From: Paenibacillus dauci
GTDB taxonomy: Bacteria; Bacillota; Bacilli; Paenibacillales; Paenibacillaceae
Reading direction: 5' to 3'
DNA: 64,000 bases
Assembly (NCBI RefSeq): GCF_000971985.1
Contig: NZ_LAQQ01000009.1
Coordinates: 1 to 64,000, forward strand
Of the stretch, positions 40,185 through 49,578 are shown piece by piece. Each line of letters begins with the position of its first letter. Position 1 is the first letter of the stretch. The notes below the pieces were generated by a model, which saw only the letters and a list, made by a program, of their open reading frames with translations, was not told the DNA's origin and searched no databases. The position numbers and the translations under genes were made by a program.

Positions 40185-40775
40185 TTAGCTTGTGAGCGGA
40201 CGAGTAATAACCTGATCGATTAATCCGTATGCCTTGGCTTCTTCAGCTTCCAAGAAATAGTCACGGTCCGTATCACGCTCAATTTTGTCCAGCGACTGGC
40301 CTGTACGCTCTACATAAATTTGATTAAGCTTCTGACGCGTCTTGATAATCCATTCCGCGTGAATTTTCATATCCGATGCTTGTCCGCTGATTCCACCAAG
40401 TGGTTGGTGAATCATAACTTCACTGTTTGGCAGCGCAAAACGCTTGCCGGGTGCACCTGCTGTAAGCAGCAGAGAGCCCATGCTTGCGGCCATACCCATA
40501 CAGATGGTGGACACATCAGGCTTAACAAATTGCATTGTATCGTATATACCCATCCCTGCTGTGACAGAACCACCGGGAGAATTGATATACAAATGGATAT
40601 CTTTTTCCGGATCTTCCGCAGCGAGGAATAATAATTGTGCAATAACAAGATTGGCTACATGGTCATCAATCGCCGTATTTAAAAATATGATACGGTCCTT
40701 GAGCAATCTTGAATAGATATCATAAGATCTTTCGCCTCTACTGGTTTGTTCAACAACCATAGGTACCAGACTCAT
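40185..40775 (-). CDS. clpP: ATP-dependent Clp protease proteolytic subunit
   Basis: 196 aa. Serine protease with Ser98 ([12 protein letters not shown]) and His123 ([11 protein letters not shown]) in the usual positions and Asp in DTDRDYF completing the triad. Begins [25 protein letters not shown], the family N-terminus including a short propeptide. Transcribed with clpX. Confidence 0.98.
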   Translation of the reverse strand: MSLVPMVVEQTSRGERSYDIYSRLLKDRIIFLNTAIDDHVANLVIAQLLFLAAEDPEKDIHLYINSPGGSVTAGMGIYDTMQFVKPDVSTICMGMAASMGSLLLTAGAPGKRFALPNSEVMIHQPLGGISGQASDMKIHAEWIIKTRQKLNQIYVERTGQSLDKIERDTDRDYFLEAEEAKAYGLIDQVITRPLTS

Positions 40776-40850
40776 AGAACCAACCTCTTTCTTTTCGGGG
40801 AATATGACGACAGATATATATATTAGTACGAAAATACGAATACAGATTCT

Positions 40851-40879
40851 ATTTTAACATGTACACTGCGTCATGTCAT
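40851..40879 (-). promoter_or_regulatory. clpP-clpX promoter
   Basis: Minus-strand ATGACA (40874-40879), 17 nt, TAAAAT (40851-40856), 75 nt before clpP. No CtsR heptad repeat was seen near it. Confidence 0.55.
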
Positions 40880-40929
40880 TTTTTCGAAGATGAATATTTG
40901 GAAAACATTCATCATATAATAGTACCCAT

Positions 40930-41104
40930 GTTTATAGTGCCAAACGCTGGTGGTAAGATATTTTGCTGCGCAAAAATCACTTTTTATTGGAGCAGGACCA
41001 AGTCGCGTTTATGGTGCCAAACGCTTGATGTAAGATATTTTGCTGTGCAAAAATCACTTTTTTATTGGACTAGAACCTATCGCGTTTATGGTGCCAAACG
41101 CTTG
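40930..41104. repeat. 77-bp tandem repeat, about 2.3 copies
   Basis: GTTTAT(A/G)GTGCCAAACGCT recurs at 40930, 41007 and 41084, exactly 77 bp apart. Copies one and two match along their full length (GTAAGATATTTTGCTG, GCAAAAATCACTTTTT, ATTGGA) with about ten differences; the third is cut after about 21 bp. It fills the gap between tig and clpP and codes for nothing obvious. Confidence 0.93.
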
Positions 41105-41112
41105 GATAAGGA

Positions 41113-41146
41113 AAATAAGGCACGTCATTAATACGTGCCTTATTGG
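41113..41146 (-). terminator. Terminator after tig
   Basis: Minus-strand AATAAGGCACGT / ACGTGCCTTATT with a TTTTCC tail, just downstream of the tig stop and next to the 77-bp repeats. Confidence 0.8.
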
Positions 41147-41188
41147 AAAAGGTTGCAAAAAATGCAACGCGGTTATGAAATTGTGAAA

Positions 41189-42499
41189 TTACGCTTGTTC
41201 AGCTGCTGCTTCTACTTCTTTGCTGCTATCTACCAGCAGTTCGATTGTTTTGCGCAGTTTGATTTCTTCGGACAGGCTTGCAAGAGAACCGTTCGCGGAC
41301 AGGATGCTGCGAACTTCTTCTGCGCTGCGTTGGAATTGGGAAGCCATTTTCTCCAGCTCAGCTGTTACTTCGTCTTCAGAAACTTCGATGTTCTCTTCTT
41401 TTGCGATTTGCTCCAGAACAAGGTTGTTACGAACACGCTTGGAAGCTTCTTCTTTCATTTGCTCTTTCAGGTCGTCTGTTGTCTGGCCGGAGAAGCTGGA
41501 GTACATGTCCAGGTTCATGCCCTGTTGACGAAGACGGTTGTCGAAGTCGCGAACCATGTTGTCGGTCTCGGAGCTAACCATAGCATCCGGGATTTCGATT
41601 TCAGCATTTTCAGCTGCTTTTTCTACAACTGCTGCTTCTTTGGCTGCTTTTACTTCGTTTTCTTTGCGGGAAGCGATTTGCCCTTTCAGATCGGCTTTGA
41701 ATTCGTCCAGTGTGTCGAATTCGCTAACATCTTTGGCAAACTCATCATCCAGCTCAGGCAGGTTTTTGCGTTTGATTTCATGCAGTTTTACTTTGAACAC
41801 AGCTTCTTTGCCAGCCAGTTCAGTTGCATGGTAATCCTCAGGGAAAGTAACTGTTACATCTTTGAAGTCGCCAGTAGCCATACCAACTACTTGCTCTTCA
41901 AAGCCCGGGATAAAGGAGTTGGAACCCAGCTCCAGAGAGTAACGCTCAGCTTGTCCACCTTCGAATGGAGTACCGTCAACAGATCCTTCGAAATCGATGG
42001 ATACTGTGTCGCCATTCTCAGCAGCGCCTTCTTCAACAACAGACAGCTCAGCGTGACGCTGTTGCAGACGCTCCAGCTCGCTGTTGATGTCTTCGTCTGT
42101 TACTTCTACTTTGGATACTGGAACTTCCAGTCCTTTGTAGTCGCCCAGTTTTACTTCTGGTTTTACAGTTACTTTTGCTTTGAATTTGAAAGGTTGGCCT
42201 TTTTCGAACTGCTCGATTTCGATTTCAGGACGGTCAACCGGGAAGATATCAGTCTCATCGATTGCTTCGGAGTATGCTTCCGGCAGCAGGATGTCGATTG
42301 CATCATTGTACAGGCTCTCTACGCCAAAACGCGCTTCAAAGATAGACCGTGGTACTTTACCTTTACGGAAACCTGGTACACTTACTGTTTTGCCTACTTT
42401 ATTAAAAGCTTTATCGATTGCTGCGCTTACACGCTCAGCAGATACTTCTACTTCAAGAACGCCAAGGTTCTTTTCTGTTTTTTCCCATTTTGCTGTCAT
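41189..42499 (-). CDS. tig: Trigger factor
   Basis: 436 aa. Ribosome-bound chaperone and peptidyl-prolyl isomerase. Ribosome-binding signature FNKVGKTVSVPGFRKGKVPRSIFEARFG near residue 30-57, FKBP domain (about 155-245: GDTVSIDFEGSVDGTPFEGGQAERYSLELGS), and a long helical C-terminal domain. GGAGGGG site before the ATG. Upstream of clpP, a common Firmicute association. Confidence 0.98.
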   Translation of the reverse strand: MTAKWEKTEKNLGVLEVEVSAERVSAAIDKAFNKVGKTVSVPGFRKGKVPRSIFEARFGVESLYNDAIDILLPEAYSEAIDETDIFPVDRPEIEIEQFEKGQPFKFKAKVTVKPEVKLGDYKGLEVPVSKVEVTDEDINSELERLQQRHAELSVVEEGAAENGDTVSIDFEGSVDGTPFEGGQAERYSLELGSNSFIPGFEEQVVGMATGDFKDVTVTFPEDYHATELAGKEAVFKVKLHEIKRKNLPELDDEFAKDVSEFDTLDEFKADLKGQIASRKENEVKAAKEAAVVEKAAENAEIEIPDAMVSSETDNMVRDFDNRLRQQGMNLDMYSSFSGQTTDDLKEQMKEEASKRVRNNLVLEQIAKEENIEVSEDEVTAELEKMASQFQRSAEEVRSILSANGSLASLSEEIKLRKTIELLVDSSKEVEAAAEQA

Positions 42500-42580
42500 T
42501 TCAAGAATTCCCCTCCAAAAAATATTAACATGAATTGATTATTGAAATTGTATACATTTCACGTGCAGAATAACCACTAT

Positions 42581-42609
42581 AGTATATACAACAATTCATG
42601 TTTTATCAA
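42581..42609 (-). promoter_or_regulatory. tig promoter
   Basis: Minus-strand TTGATA (42604-42609), 17 nt, TATACT (42581-42586), about 75 nt before tig. Confidence 0.65.
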
Positions 42610-42651
42610 GTTTGTTTCTGCACTGTATCCAGAGGTATCATGCATCCGCGG

Positions 42652-43614
42652 TCAGCGGGGCATCTGGCTCGATACAAACTGGTGGATTGCGCGGTAAGCC
42701 TGTTCGTAACGGAAGCGGATGCTGTCCGTCACTCCGTACATATTACGCGTCTCTTCTTCGTTGCTGCTGCCTTCGAGCGTCTCTGCTACCGTCTGGTGCA
42801 GAGCAGCTGCCCAGATATCAATCTCCGCATCATCACCGCGTGTGATCCAGATATAGTTCTGGGTGCCATAGATGCTCATAATAAACTGCGTCCACAGCTC
42901 CTGGGCAAAGTAAAACAGATTCGGCGCACTGATCTCGGCCTTGTCGGATACCCGCTCCAGAATCTGAATGATAGTCAGCGGAAACTCGGTCGGATCAAGC
43001 GGCACAGTCTCGACTTCAACATCTACCCGTTCATGCTGATGCATAAAAGAAACGGTTCCACGGTAACCACGGCGGCGAAGCGTCTGCAGAACACGGAACT
43101 GAATCAATGGATGAATCTGATGATCTTTCTGCAGCCATTCAATCAGACGCTGTTCGATATCCGGCTGATCCAGATAAGAGAGCTGTTCAAGCGCCAGCAG
43201 CGTACGCTCTGATACCGGACGCTCCATCGCTGTCTTGAGCAGCTTCTCTTCATATAACCGGTCTTCGGACTGCTTGAGCCGGATACGTTCGCGCATAATC
43301 TGTTCATTATTCGCAGCAGGTTCTTCATCCTCTGCAGCATCCAGACCCTCAAAATGGTCATGGGAAGACTCTGGGAACGTCGTGCGCAGCCATCCGAGCA
43401 GCGACTCCCATTCTTCCAACTGACGCTGATCCTGTCCCTGGCACTGCAGCAAAAACTCTAGCAGACTAATGGCTTCATGATAGCGCTCTGTCTCAAGCAT
43501 ATTGGTTAATTCAACCTGATAATAGTCGAGTGTCTTGGGAAACAGGACTACATTCCGATTGCTGTCTGTATGTGAATTTGTTGAATCCGTAATAACGGCA
43601 CCTCCTACATTCAT
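42652..43614 (-). CDS. Conserved hypothetical helical protein
   Basis: About 320 aa, soluble, largely alpha-helical, not recognised. Early helices (KTLDYYQVELTNMLETERYHEAISLLEFLLQCQGQDQRQLEEWESLLGWL) resemble a TPR-like pair; an acidic linker (about 90-105) and a mixed domain with VSFMHQHERVDVEVETVPLD follow. The start is doubtful: the ATG at 43614 has no ribosome binding site, while a perfect AGGAGG (43601-43606) lies inside the frame seven bases before an ATT at 43593, which may be the real start. Upstream of tig. Confidence 0.75.
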   Translation of the reverse strand: MNVGGAVITDSTNSHTDSNRNVVLFPKTLDYYQVELTNMLETERYHEAISLLEFLLQCQGQDQRQLEEWESLLGWLRTTFPESSHDHFEGLDAAEDEEPAANNEQIMRERIRLKQSEDRLYEEKLLKTAMERPVSERTLLALEQLSYLDQPDIEQRLIEWLQKDHQIHPLIQFRVLQTLRRRGYRGTVSFMHQHERVDVEVETVPLDPTEFPLTIIQILERVSDKAEISAPNLFYFAQELWTQFIMSIYGTQNYIWITRGDDAEIDIWAAALHQTVAETLEGSSNEEETRNMYGVTDSIRFRYEQAYRAIHQFVSSQMPR

Positions 43615-43833
43615 CACATCGTTTGTGATTTCATGATTATAGCACAGCTTCCTTCCTGCTCAAAAACCCAGGCTGTCTCCTATATTGTATATAAACCATA
43701 TCGTTCGTAGATACCAGATGACCGCGTAATTCTTATATTGTTTATTAAGGAGAAATTTGCTTTTGAACACCGGTATTCTTTTGTGCTTTTAACTGGTGGA
43801 GGAACGGTATGCTAGCAGTTCATTAAAATTTGC

Positions 43834-43862
43834 TTGCCTTCCAACTTGGTTCATGATATTAT
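43834..43862 (+). promoter_or_regulatory. Promoter of tRNA-Arg copy 1
   Basis: TTGCCT (43834-43839), 17 nt, TATTAT (43857-43862), about 30 nt before the tRNA. Confidence 0.65.
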
Positions 43863-43893
43863 ATTTTTGTTGCGCTTGAAATATTGAATATTT

Positions 43894-43967
<74 letters not shown>

Positions 43968-43982
43968 TTACACACAAGAAAA

Positions 43983-44020
43983 AACCTTTCATCCTTTTAG
44001 GGGATGAGAGGCTTTTTTTG
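43983..44020 (+). terminator. Terminator of tRNA-Arg copy 1
   Basis: CCTTTCATCC / GGGATGAGAGG followed by GCTTTTTTT, just after the tRNA. Confidence 0.85.
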
Positions 44021-44145
44021 TTTTGGATTGTTCCCGGAATATTGTTGTTGATTTTGATGATACAAGTTTGGTGTGGTTATATTTATTAAAATAAAATCAG
44101 GATTACTTTTATTTAAGAAAAGCATCTTCAGGATTACATATTTTA

Positions 44146-45150
44146 TTACATGCTTTCTTCTGGCTCGGAAGAAGCGAGCTTTTGCTCAAAGGGGTAACGC
44201 ATATCCCATTTTTCACGAATACGTGTCATCAGCTCCATTACATCTGTCGTCAGATTCATCGTACGCTCTATCTGTTCTCCCTGAACGCAGCGATTCATAT
44301 ATCCCACTTCATATGCGAGTGCCTGATCCGTTGATCCACTCTGAATCATCTCGGTCTGACCATCTGCGTAATGAATAATCGCCTGGTCCGCCCGGGAAAA
44401 CTCCTTGATCTCGATGTATCCCTTCTCACACCCAATCGTACCGATACGGGGAATCGAGGTATTCAGCGACAAGGATACATTGGCCATTTCATTGCGGCTT
44501 GTTCGCAGAATAGTCGCTGATTGCTCATCGACCCCGGTAGCAGCCTTCTGTACACTGGTCAGGATCTGGTCCAGCGGACCCGACAAAAAGCAGCGTACAA
44601 AAGAAAGCGCGTATACGCCCATATCAAGCAGTGCTCCTCCGGCCAGTTCAGGATTATAGAAACGGTTCTTCGGATCATATTCCTTGGGATCACCCATAGA
44701 CACATTGATCATCTTGAGAGCACCCAACCGACCGCTATCTATAATCTTGTGCAGTTCCCCGTAGAGCGGCATATGATATATTGTCATGGCTTCCGCCAGG
44801 ATCAACTTTTTCTCTGCTGCCACGGCCTGAATCTCCTTCAGTTCTTCGCTGTTAACAGTGATCGCCTTTTCGCAAAAAACATGCTTGTCTGCATGAAGAC
44901 ACTTCATGACATAGCTATGATGGTTACTATGAGGGGTAGCGATATATACAATATCAATCGAAGAATTACGCAGCATTTCATCTATATTATCGTAGGCATG
45001 CTCGGCACCGCATTCGGATGCAAACTGTCTGGAACGATCCATTTGGCGGGAGCACACTGCGAATACACGTCCATTCACCTGACGAATCGCGGCTGCAAAA
45101 TCATGTGCAATTTCTCCTGTACCGACGATCGCCCAATTTAAAGTTGTCAT
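44146..45150 (-). CDS. Gfo/Idh/MocA family oxidoreductase (A)
   Basis: 334 aa. NAD(P)-binding Rossmann N-terminus NWAIVGTGEIAHDFAAAIRQVNGRVFAVCSR, the EKAITVNSEELKEI motif that contains the conserved Glu-Lys, and a C-terminal alpha/beta domain with PELAGGALLDMGVYALSFVRCFL. The family oxidises or dehydrates sugars and polyols; the substrate cannot be named. AGGAGGCAAG site before the ATG. No operon partner; lies near tRNA-Arg copy 1. Confidence 0.88.
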   Translation of the reverse strand: MTTLNWAIVGTGEIAHDFAAAIRQVNGRVFAVCSRQMDRSRQFASECGAEHAYDNIDEMLRNSSIDIVYIATPHSNHHSYVMKCLHADKHVFCEKAITVNSEELKEIQAVAAEKKLILAEAMTIYHMPLYGELHKIIDSGRLGALKMINVSMGDPKEYDPKNRFYNPELAGGALLDMGVYALSFVRCFLSGPLDQILTSVQKAATGVDEQSATILRTSRNEMANVSLSLNTSIPRIGTIGCEKGYIEIKEFSRADQAIIHYADGQTEMIQSGSTDQALAYEVGYMNRCVQGEQIERTMNLTTDVMELMTRIREKWDMRYPFEQKLASSEPEESM

Positions 45151-45601
45151 ACACTTGCCTCCTATTCTGTTGCTTCAGTCTTCTCTACCATTACCCTTTT
45201 ACCATGATCGCTTACCAGTGCATACAAAAAGACGGCCGCTGTGTTCATGACAGGCGTACCGTCTATACAAAGAAAGTCTACTATATTTTCAACTGCTTGG
45301 TGTAGAGGATTCCAATCCTATTACCTTATTATTTGAAGCAAGAGCAAGTAAAACGATAGGGACATTTTACGAGCAGCTGTATCAATAAGAGAAAAGGGGA
45401 ATAAGGTAAATCGCGAAAGTGACCTCCCCAGGAAATCTTTGTATTTTTTGGTTGGTTTTGATATAAATAACTTTGTTGAGGTAGATTGATATCTCCTGGT
45501 AGAGGTAGATTCATATCTCCTGGTAAGCGATAATCATGATGCTCACGAGCCTATTTCAATATAATCGCTCCCACCTATTACAGATTGGAAAGGAGAGTAT
45601 T
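45151..45601. other. Intergenic region with 24-bp direct repeats
   Basis: No gene seen. Two 24-bp copies of GAGGTAGATT(G/C)ATATCTCCTGGTA lie head to tail at 45478-45501 and 45502-45525, one mismatch. Each contains an internal palindrome-like GATATC/ATATCTCC. They lie about 75 bp before the Cys-cluster gene and could be an operator. Confidence 0.6.
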
Positions 45602-45946
45602 ATGGAAGATTTACCATGCAAAGGCTGTAATGGAATGTGCTGCGGGCCTGTTCCCGTGACGGAGCAGAAGCTTAAAATAATCAAAAAGAAAGTAAAATCC
45701 ATGCCTAAAAAAAGCAGGATGGAGCTGGAGAAGCAGCCGAGAAATTTTGGCACCTGTATGTTTTTTGATATGGAGAAGGATCGGTGTGGCATTCATTCCG
45801 CCAGACCAGGGGTTTGCCGTGCTTTCGGGTATTATAAGACTCTTGTTTGTTTTCGCAAACCGGAAATGGCGACCAAAGTGCATTGGAGCCCTGCCGACAA
45901 ACCCGTTGGTATACTGTCGATAGACATCACATGGCAAGCTTTTTAG
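45602..45946 (+). CDS. YkgJ-type cysteine-cluster protein
   Basis: 114 aa. Eight cysteines: CKGCNGMCCGP near the N-terminus and CMFFDMEKDRCGIHSARPGVCRAFGYYKTLVC later, a pattern of the Fe-S/zinc-binding YkgJ (CxxCxxxCC) family. Function unknown in most members. Start at 45602 with AAAGGAGAG; a longer frame from 45536 has no site. Single plus-strand gene between oppositely oriented oxidoreductases. Confidence 0.82.
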   Translation: MEDLPCKGCNGMCCGPVPVTEQKLKIIKKKVKSMPKKSRMELEKQPRNFGTCMFFDMEKDRCGIHSARPGVCRAFGYYKTLVCFRKPEMATKVHWSPADKPVGILSIDITWQAF

Positions 45947-45951
45947 ATAAC

Positions 45952-45986
45952 AAGGGATATTTCCAGAGAATCTGGGAATACCCCTT
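45952..45986 (+). other. Hairpin after the Cys-cluster gene
   Basis: AAGGGATATTTCCA pairs with TGGGAATACCCCTT (with G-U pairs). No T run follows, so termination is uncertain. Confidence 0.35.
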
Positions 45987-46065
45987 GGGCGCAGGCTTTG
46001 TCCACATTCTTTGTCCTGGCTCTATAAAAGAACTACATATAAAAGGTTTATCTGCTTAGTAAAGT

Positions 46066-47409
46066 TTATCTGCTCAGTGAACCATCAGCAGCTACTGATG
46101 AAGCTGGGGAAAGGATCGACGACGGAATCTGAATAAGACTATCTACCTGCACAGACATTCCGGTACGGATCGACTGGTTGGCAGCAATCCCTGTCAGGAT
46201 CGATCGGGCTCCATCGATATGATTGGCTGCACGGTGAAAAGGATCTTCTGCTGGCTCACCAAACAGATCGTTCAGCAGCTCAGGATCTCCTCCACCGTGA
46301 CCGCCTGCCTTTTCTTCTACATCTACCTCGTATGGTTCGGCGAACATTGGGAATACCCGGATCTGTTTGCCTTCCAGTGCGCCTTCATCGGCTTTGTCTC
46401 CACCAGCGTTAACATAGGACTTTTCAATGACCTGCATTTCGATCCGCCCACGGGTACCATTAAAAGCAATGCGATAGCCTTCCCAGGGCATATAGGCATT
46501 CAGCGAATACGTAAGCATCGCTTTGTTCTTGTAGCGGACGATAACACTCATCGTGTCCTCAATACTGATACCGTCACCGAATACGCTCTGATCTCGCTGA
46601 TAGCCGTCTTCATGCTCGGCATCCAGATACATCGCTTTGAGATTGGGATTATCATCGAGTGTTAGAGCGAATGGGTCATCCACTGCAGCCGGATTGCCGG
46701 TTGCCCGGTTATAAAAGGAAGTCACACCCCGCTGTTCTGCATTTTCCCGGCCATAAAACAGCAAATCACCAAAAGCAAATACCGTATCCGGCTGAGAACC
46801 GATCCAGAAATTCACCAAATCAAAATGATGGGTGGACTTGTGTACAAGCAATCCCCCGCTATTGCGCTTGTCCCGGTGCCAGCGGCGGAAATAATCGGCG
46901 CCATGCTGGGTGTTGAGCAGCCATTCAAAATGTACCGAAGTCACTTCGCCTATCACACCATCGCGGATCAGCTCGCGTGCCCGGGTATGGTGGGGAGCAT
47001 AACGATAATTGAAGGTCACCCGTACATTGCGTCCGGTTCGGGCAACTGCATCCATAATTTCCTGGCATTTATGTTCATCTACTGTCATCGGCTTCTCGGT
47101 GATCACATCGCAGCCCAGCTCCATCGCCCGGATAATATAGCGATGATGGGTACGATCCACACTGGTGACAATCACAATATCCGGTTTCTTTTCGGTAATC
47201 ATCTGATCAAACTGATCGGCTGTATACAAATCGACCGGGTGATAATCATACTTTTGCTCCAGAAGTGTATTCGCATAACGTGCTCTCGTCTGATTGATAT
47301 CGCAAAAAGCTACCAGTTCAGCGGTCTCGCGAAAATCGCGGGCAATTGCTCCATAAAAAAACTCCGCACGTCCACCTGTGCCTACAAGTGCATACTTTTT
47401 CTGCTTCAT
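46066..47409 (-). CDS. Gfo/Idh/MocA family oxidoreductase (B)
   Basis: 447 aa. N-terminal YALVGTGGRAEFFYGAIARDF and TEKPMTVDEHKCQEIMDAVARTG match the NAD-binding domain; VHKSTHHFDLVNFWIG is typical of the C-terminal half in sugar dehydrogenases of this family. Longer than oxidoreductase A. AGGAGGC site before the ATG. Divergent from the AraC gene, 162 nt apart, so likely its target. Confidence 0.87.
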   Translation of the reverse strand: MKQKKYALVGTGGRAEFFYGAIARDFRETAELVAFCDINQTRARYANTLLEQKYDYHPVDLYTADQFDQMITEKKPDIVIVTSVDRTHHRYIIRAMELGCDVITEKPMTVDEHKCQEIMDAVARTGRNVRVTFNYRYAPHHTRARELIRDGVIGEVTSVHFEWLLNTQHGADYFRRWHRDKRNSGGLLVHKSTHHFDLVNFWIGSQPDTVFAFGDLLFYGRENAEQRGVTSFYNRATGNPAAVDDPFALTLDDNPNLKAMYLDAEHEDGYQRDQSVFGDGISIEDTMSVIVRYKNKAMLTYSLNAYMPWEGYRIAFNGTRGRIEMQVIEKSYVNAGGDKADEGALEGKQIRVFPMFAEPYEVDVEEKAGGHGGGDPELLNDLFGEPAEDPFHRAANHIDGARSILTGIAANQSIRTGMSVQVDSLIQIPSSILSPASSVAADGSLSR

Positions 47410-47522
47410 TTAAATAGTGCCTCCTCAGAACATGATAAGACTGTCTGAGTCCACATTAGCAAAAAAAGCGGTTCTATTCTCCGCAAATGATGCTTTGTTT
47501 CGATAATACCGCTTATTTTGTG

Positions 47523-47531
47523 TGATATACT
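47523..47531 (+). promoter_or_regulatory. Promoter of the AraC-type gene (extended -10)
   Basis: TGATATACT in the 162-nt divergent gap, about 40 nt before the start. No clear -35. Confidence 0.4.
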
Positions 47532-47571
47532 CTCGAATAGATAACGCTTACATAAAGGTAGGGAAACATAT

Positions 47572-48447
47572 ATGAATCCGGATCTGCACAGTAATCTAAC
47601 CAGCCCTCATGCGCTGGTCGCTGAATATATCGTACGTAGTGATTATTTTGCCATGACTACCGAACATGTACATCCTCATTATGAGATCTATATTCTGTTG
47701 TCGGGTGAACGAACCTATTTTATCGGGGATCAATTATATGAAGTGCATACCGGAGATATTGTATTTATCGGCAAAGACGAGCTGCACCGGACACTGCCCG
47801 GCAAGCTGCCGGATCATAAGCGCATTGTGCTGTATTTTAATGATCAGTTTGTAGAACAGCATTTTGGTAAAGATAAACAGTGGCTGCTTCGGCCTTTTCA
47901 TAGCGGTTATCCGGTCTTCCATACCACTGTTCGGGATCAGATATGGCTGCAGCCGGTTATTCAGCAGCTGGTACGTGAACTGACTATTCAGGCTGAAGGA
48001 TACCAGCTGCTTGTTCATCATCTGGTGATGGAGCTGCTCATTCACTGCGCCCGCAGCCAATCTTCATCCTCAGCCGAATCGCCATCCAGCCGGACTGCTG
48101 TCCAGCAGCAGATGTCCGATGTGGCCCAATATATCAAACAGAACCATCAACAGCCGCTGTCCCTACAGACCATCGCTGATCAATTTCATCTCAGTCCATC
48201 CCATCTAAGCCGGATGTTCAAGCGGACGACCGGATTCCACCTCACGGAATATATGAATACAGTACGCATCCAGACTGCCCAGCAGTTGCTACGGGAAACC
48301 GAGCTCAAAATCATCGATATTGCCGAATTATCAGGATTTAACAACTTCTCCCACTTTGGCAAAATATTCAAACAGATGTGCCAGGTCAGTCCACGGGAAT
48401 ATCGAATAGCAGCAGGCAAGCGATCCAACCTGAACGCCCAGCAATAA
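47572..48447 (+). CDS. AraC family transcriptional regulator
   Basis: 291 aa. N-terminal cupin domain (HVHPHYEIYILLSGERTYFIGDQLYEVHTGDIVFIGKDELHRT) for an effector, probably a sugar. The C-terminal double helix-turn-helix (about 190-285) has LSLQTIADQFHLSPSHLSRMFKRTTGFHLTEYMNTVRIQTAQQLL and IDIAELSGFNNFSHFGKIFKQMCQVSPREYR. Divergent from oxidoreductase B, so a regulator of it is the simplest reading. Confidence 0.93.
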   Translation: MNPDLHSNLTSPHALVAEYIVRSDYFAMTTEHVHPHYEIYILLSGERTYFIGDQLYEVHTGDIVFIGKDELHRTLPGKLPDHKRIVLYFNDQFVEQHFGKDKQWLLRPFHSGYPVFHTTVRDQIWLQPVIQQLVRELTIQAEGYQLLVHHLVMELLIHCARSQSSSSAESPSSRTAVQQQMSDVAQYIKQNHQQPLSLQTIADQFHLSPSHLSRMFKRTTGFHLTEYMNTVRIQTAQQLLRETELKIIDIAELSGFNNFSHFGKIFKQMCQVSPREYRIAAGKRSNLNAQQ

Positions 48448-48595
48448 AAGCAGCCATGCTATATGATTAACTGCTGATATAAAATCATTGATCGCTGTAC
48501 GAGCGAAGTTTGCTATACGATCGAGGCCCACTATAAGATCAACAACCATATAAGACCAATAGCGGTATACAGTCAGCGGTTGTCTACTGCCGATT

Positions 48596-49057
48596 TTACA
48601 GTTGCGAAGCTTCGGCAGAAGTCAGCAGTGCACGCAGCAGTAGTGAAGAGCTGCCATCTTCGTGTTCCAGCAGCACCCAGTTAACCGCAATCGTATCTTT
48701 GAGCTGCTGTGCTTGTTCAAGTGTCAGCTGAAGGCCGTCCATTCGCCCTTCTTCCCCTTCGGTATAATCACGTTCTGTCTCCATAGACAATGCATACTTG
48801 AGCCAGTTCTTCATTCCAGGCACTGTTGTAAACGTCATACGATATCCGTCACGGACTGCCTCTACCAGCTGTTCACCATGTTCCTTTGCATAATTCATCC
48901 ATTCGGCAAAATCGATATCTGCACTGCTGACCGCGCGTAGCGGAGCATCTTCCTGTTCATTCAGTGCCTGAATCATCATATCTTCTGCCATACCATCCGA
49001 ACGCAGACGTTCAATAATAATCGCACTGCGCTGGGAGATTTTCACTTGTTCTGTCAT
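48596..49057 (-). CDS. Hypothetical protein
   Basis: 153 aa, acidic, soluble, predicted mostly helical (QRSAIIIERLRSDGMAEDMMIQALNEQE, DFAEWMNYAKEHGEQLVEAVRDGYRMTF). No family recognised. Start at 49057 with GGAGGACG; an in-frame ATG five codons earlier overlaps that site. Confidence 0.7.
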   Translation of the reverse strand: MTEQVKISQRSAIIIERLRSDGMAEDMMIQALNEQEDAPLRAVSSADIDFAEWMNYAKEHGEQLVEAVRDGYRMTFTTVPGMKNWLKYALSMETERDYTEGEEGRMDGLQLTLEQAQQLKDTIAVNWVLLEHEDGSSSLLLRALLTSAEASQL

Positions 49058-49161
49058 GGGTTCGTCCTCCATTGCTTCATTTATAGCGATTGATGCTGAG
49101 CATAACCGATCAATAGCTCTACAACTATCGTATCATACTCCCTGCACCGTATGCTGCTGTA

Positions 49162-49578
49162 TCAGTTGTCGCGGCGAATCGGGCGTGTATTGGCGAGCAG
49201 CAGTGCACCGAGCAGCGCCAGAATAGCGAGAGACCATAATAGCGTACTCATCGCATTATCATAATCTACAATGATCAGCCGAATAATTGCTGTGATTCCA
49301 ATATAGATGAAGTAACGCAGCGGAAAATGGAACCCGCTTTTGAAATACTTGACGATCAGGGCAATAAACTCAAAATACAAAAAGAATACCAGCAGTTGAT
49401 CCATGAATTCATACGCAGTTGTCCCTGTATCTGCACTAATAAAGATGAAGCTGAAAATGTACCAGGTCTCTTTTAAAAGAAAAAAACATAATGTAAAAGC
49501 GACCAACCCAAGTGTGATATTGAGTACTGCCTGCAAAATAGCCGGAATCTGTTGCACATGCCGCATCCAGTTTTTCAT
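49162..49578 (-). CDS. PsiE-like phosphate-starvation-inducible membrane protein
   Basis: 138 aa with four membrane helices (AVLNITLGLVAFTLCFFLL, QLLVFFLYFEFIALIVKYF, YFIYIGITAIIRLIIV, LLWSLAILALLGALLLA). The central FEFIALIVKYFKSGFHFPLRYFIYIGITAIIRLIIVD block matches the PsiE family. Role unknown. AGGAGAAAT site precedes the ATG. Upstream is the tRNA-Arg copy 2 terminator. Confidence 0.8.
   Translation of the reverse strand: MKNWMRHVQQIPAILQAVLNITLGLVAFTLCFFLLKETWYIFSFIFISADTGTTAYEFMDQLLVFFLYFEFIALIVKYFKSGFHFPLRYFIYIGITAIIRLIIVDYDNAMSTLLWSLAILALLGALLLANTRPIRRDN

Noticed and set aside
40930-41104. 77-bp repeats as small RNA genes or a CRISPR
   Set aside because: No spacer pattern, no promoter-terminator unit per copy; kept only as tandem repeat.
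41135-42538. 467-codon plus-strand frame over tig
   Set aside because: Antisense to trigger factor, phenylalanine- and cysteine-rich, no ribosome binding site.
45478-45525. CRISPR-like array
   Set aside because: Only two copies with no spacer between them; not a CRISPR.
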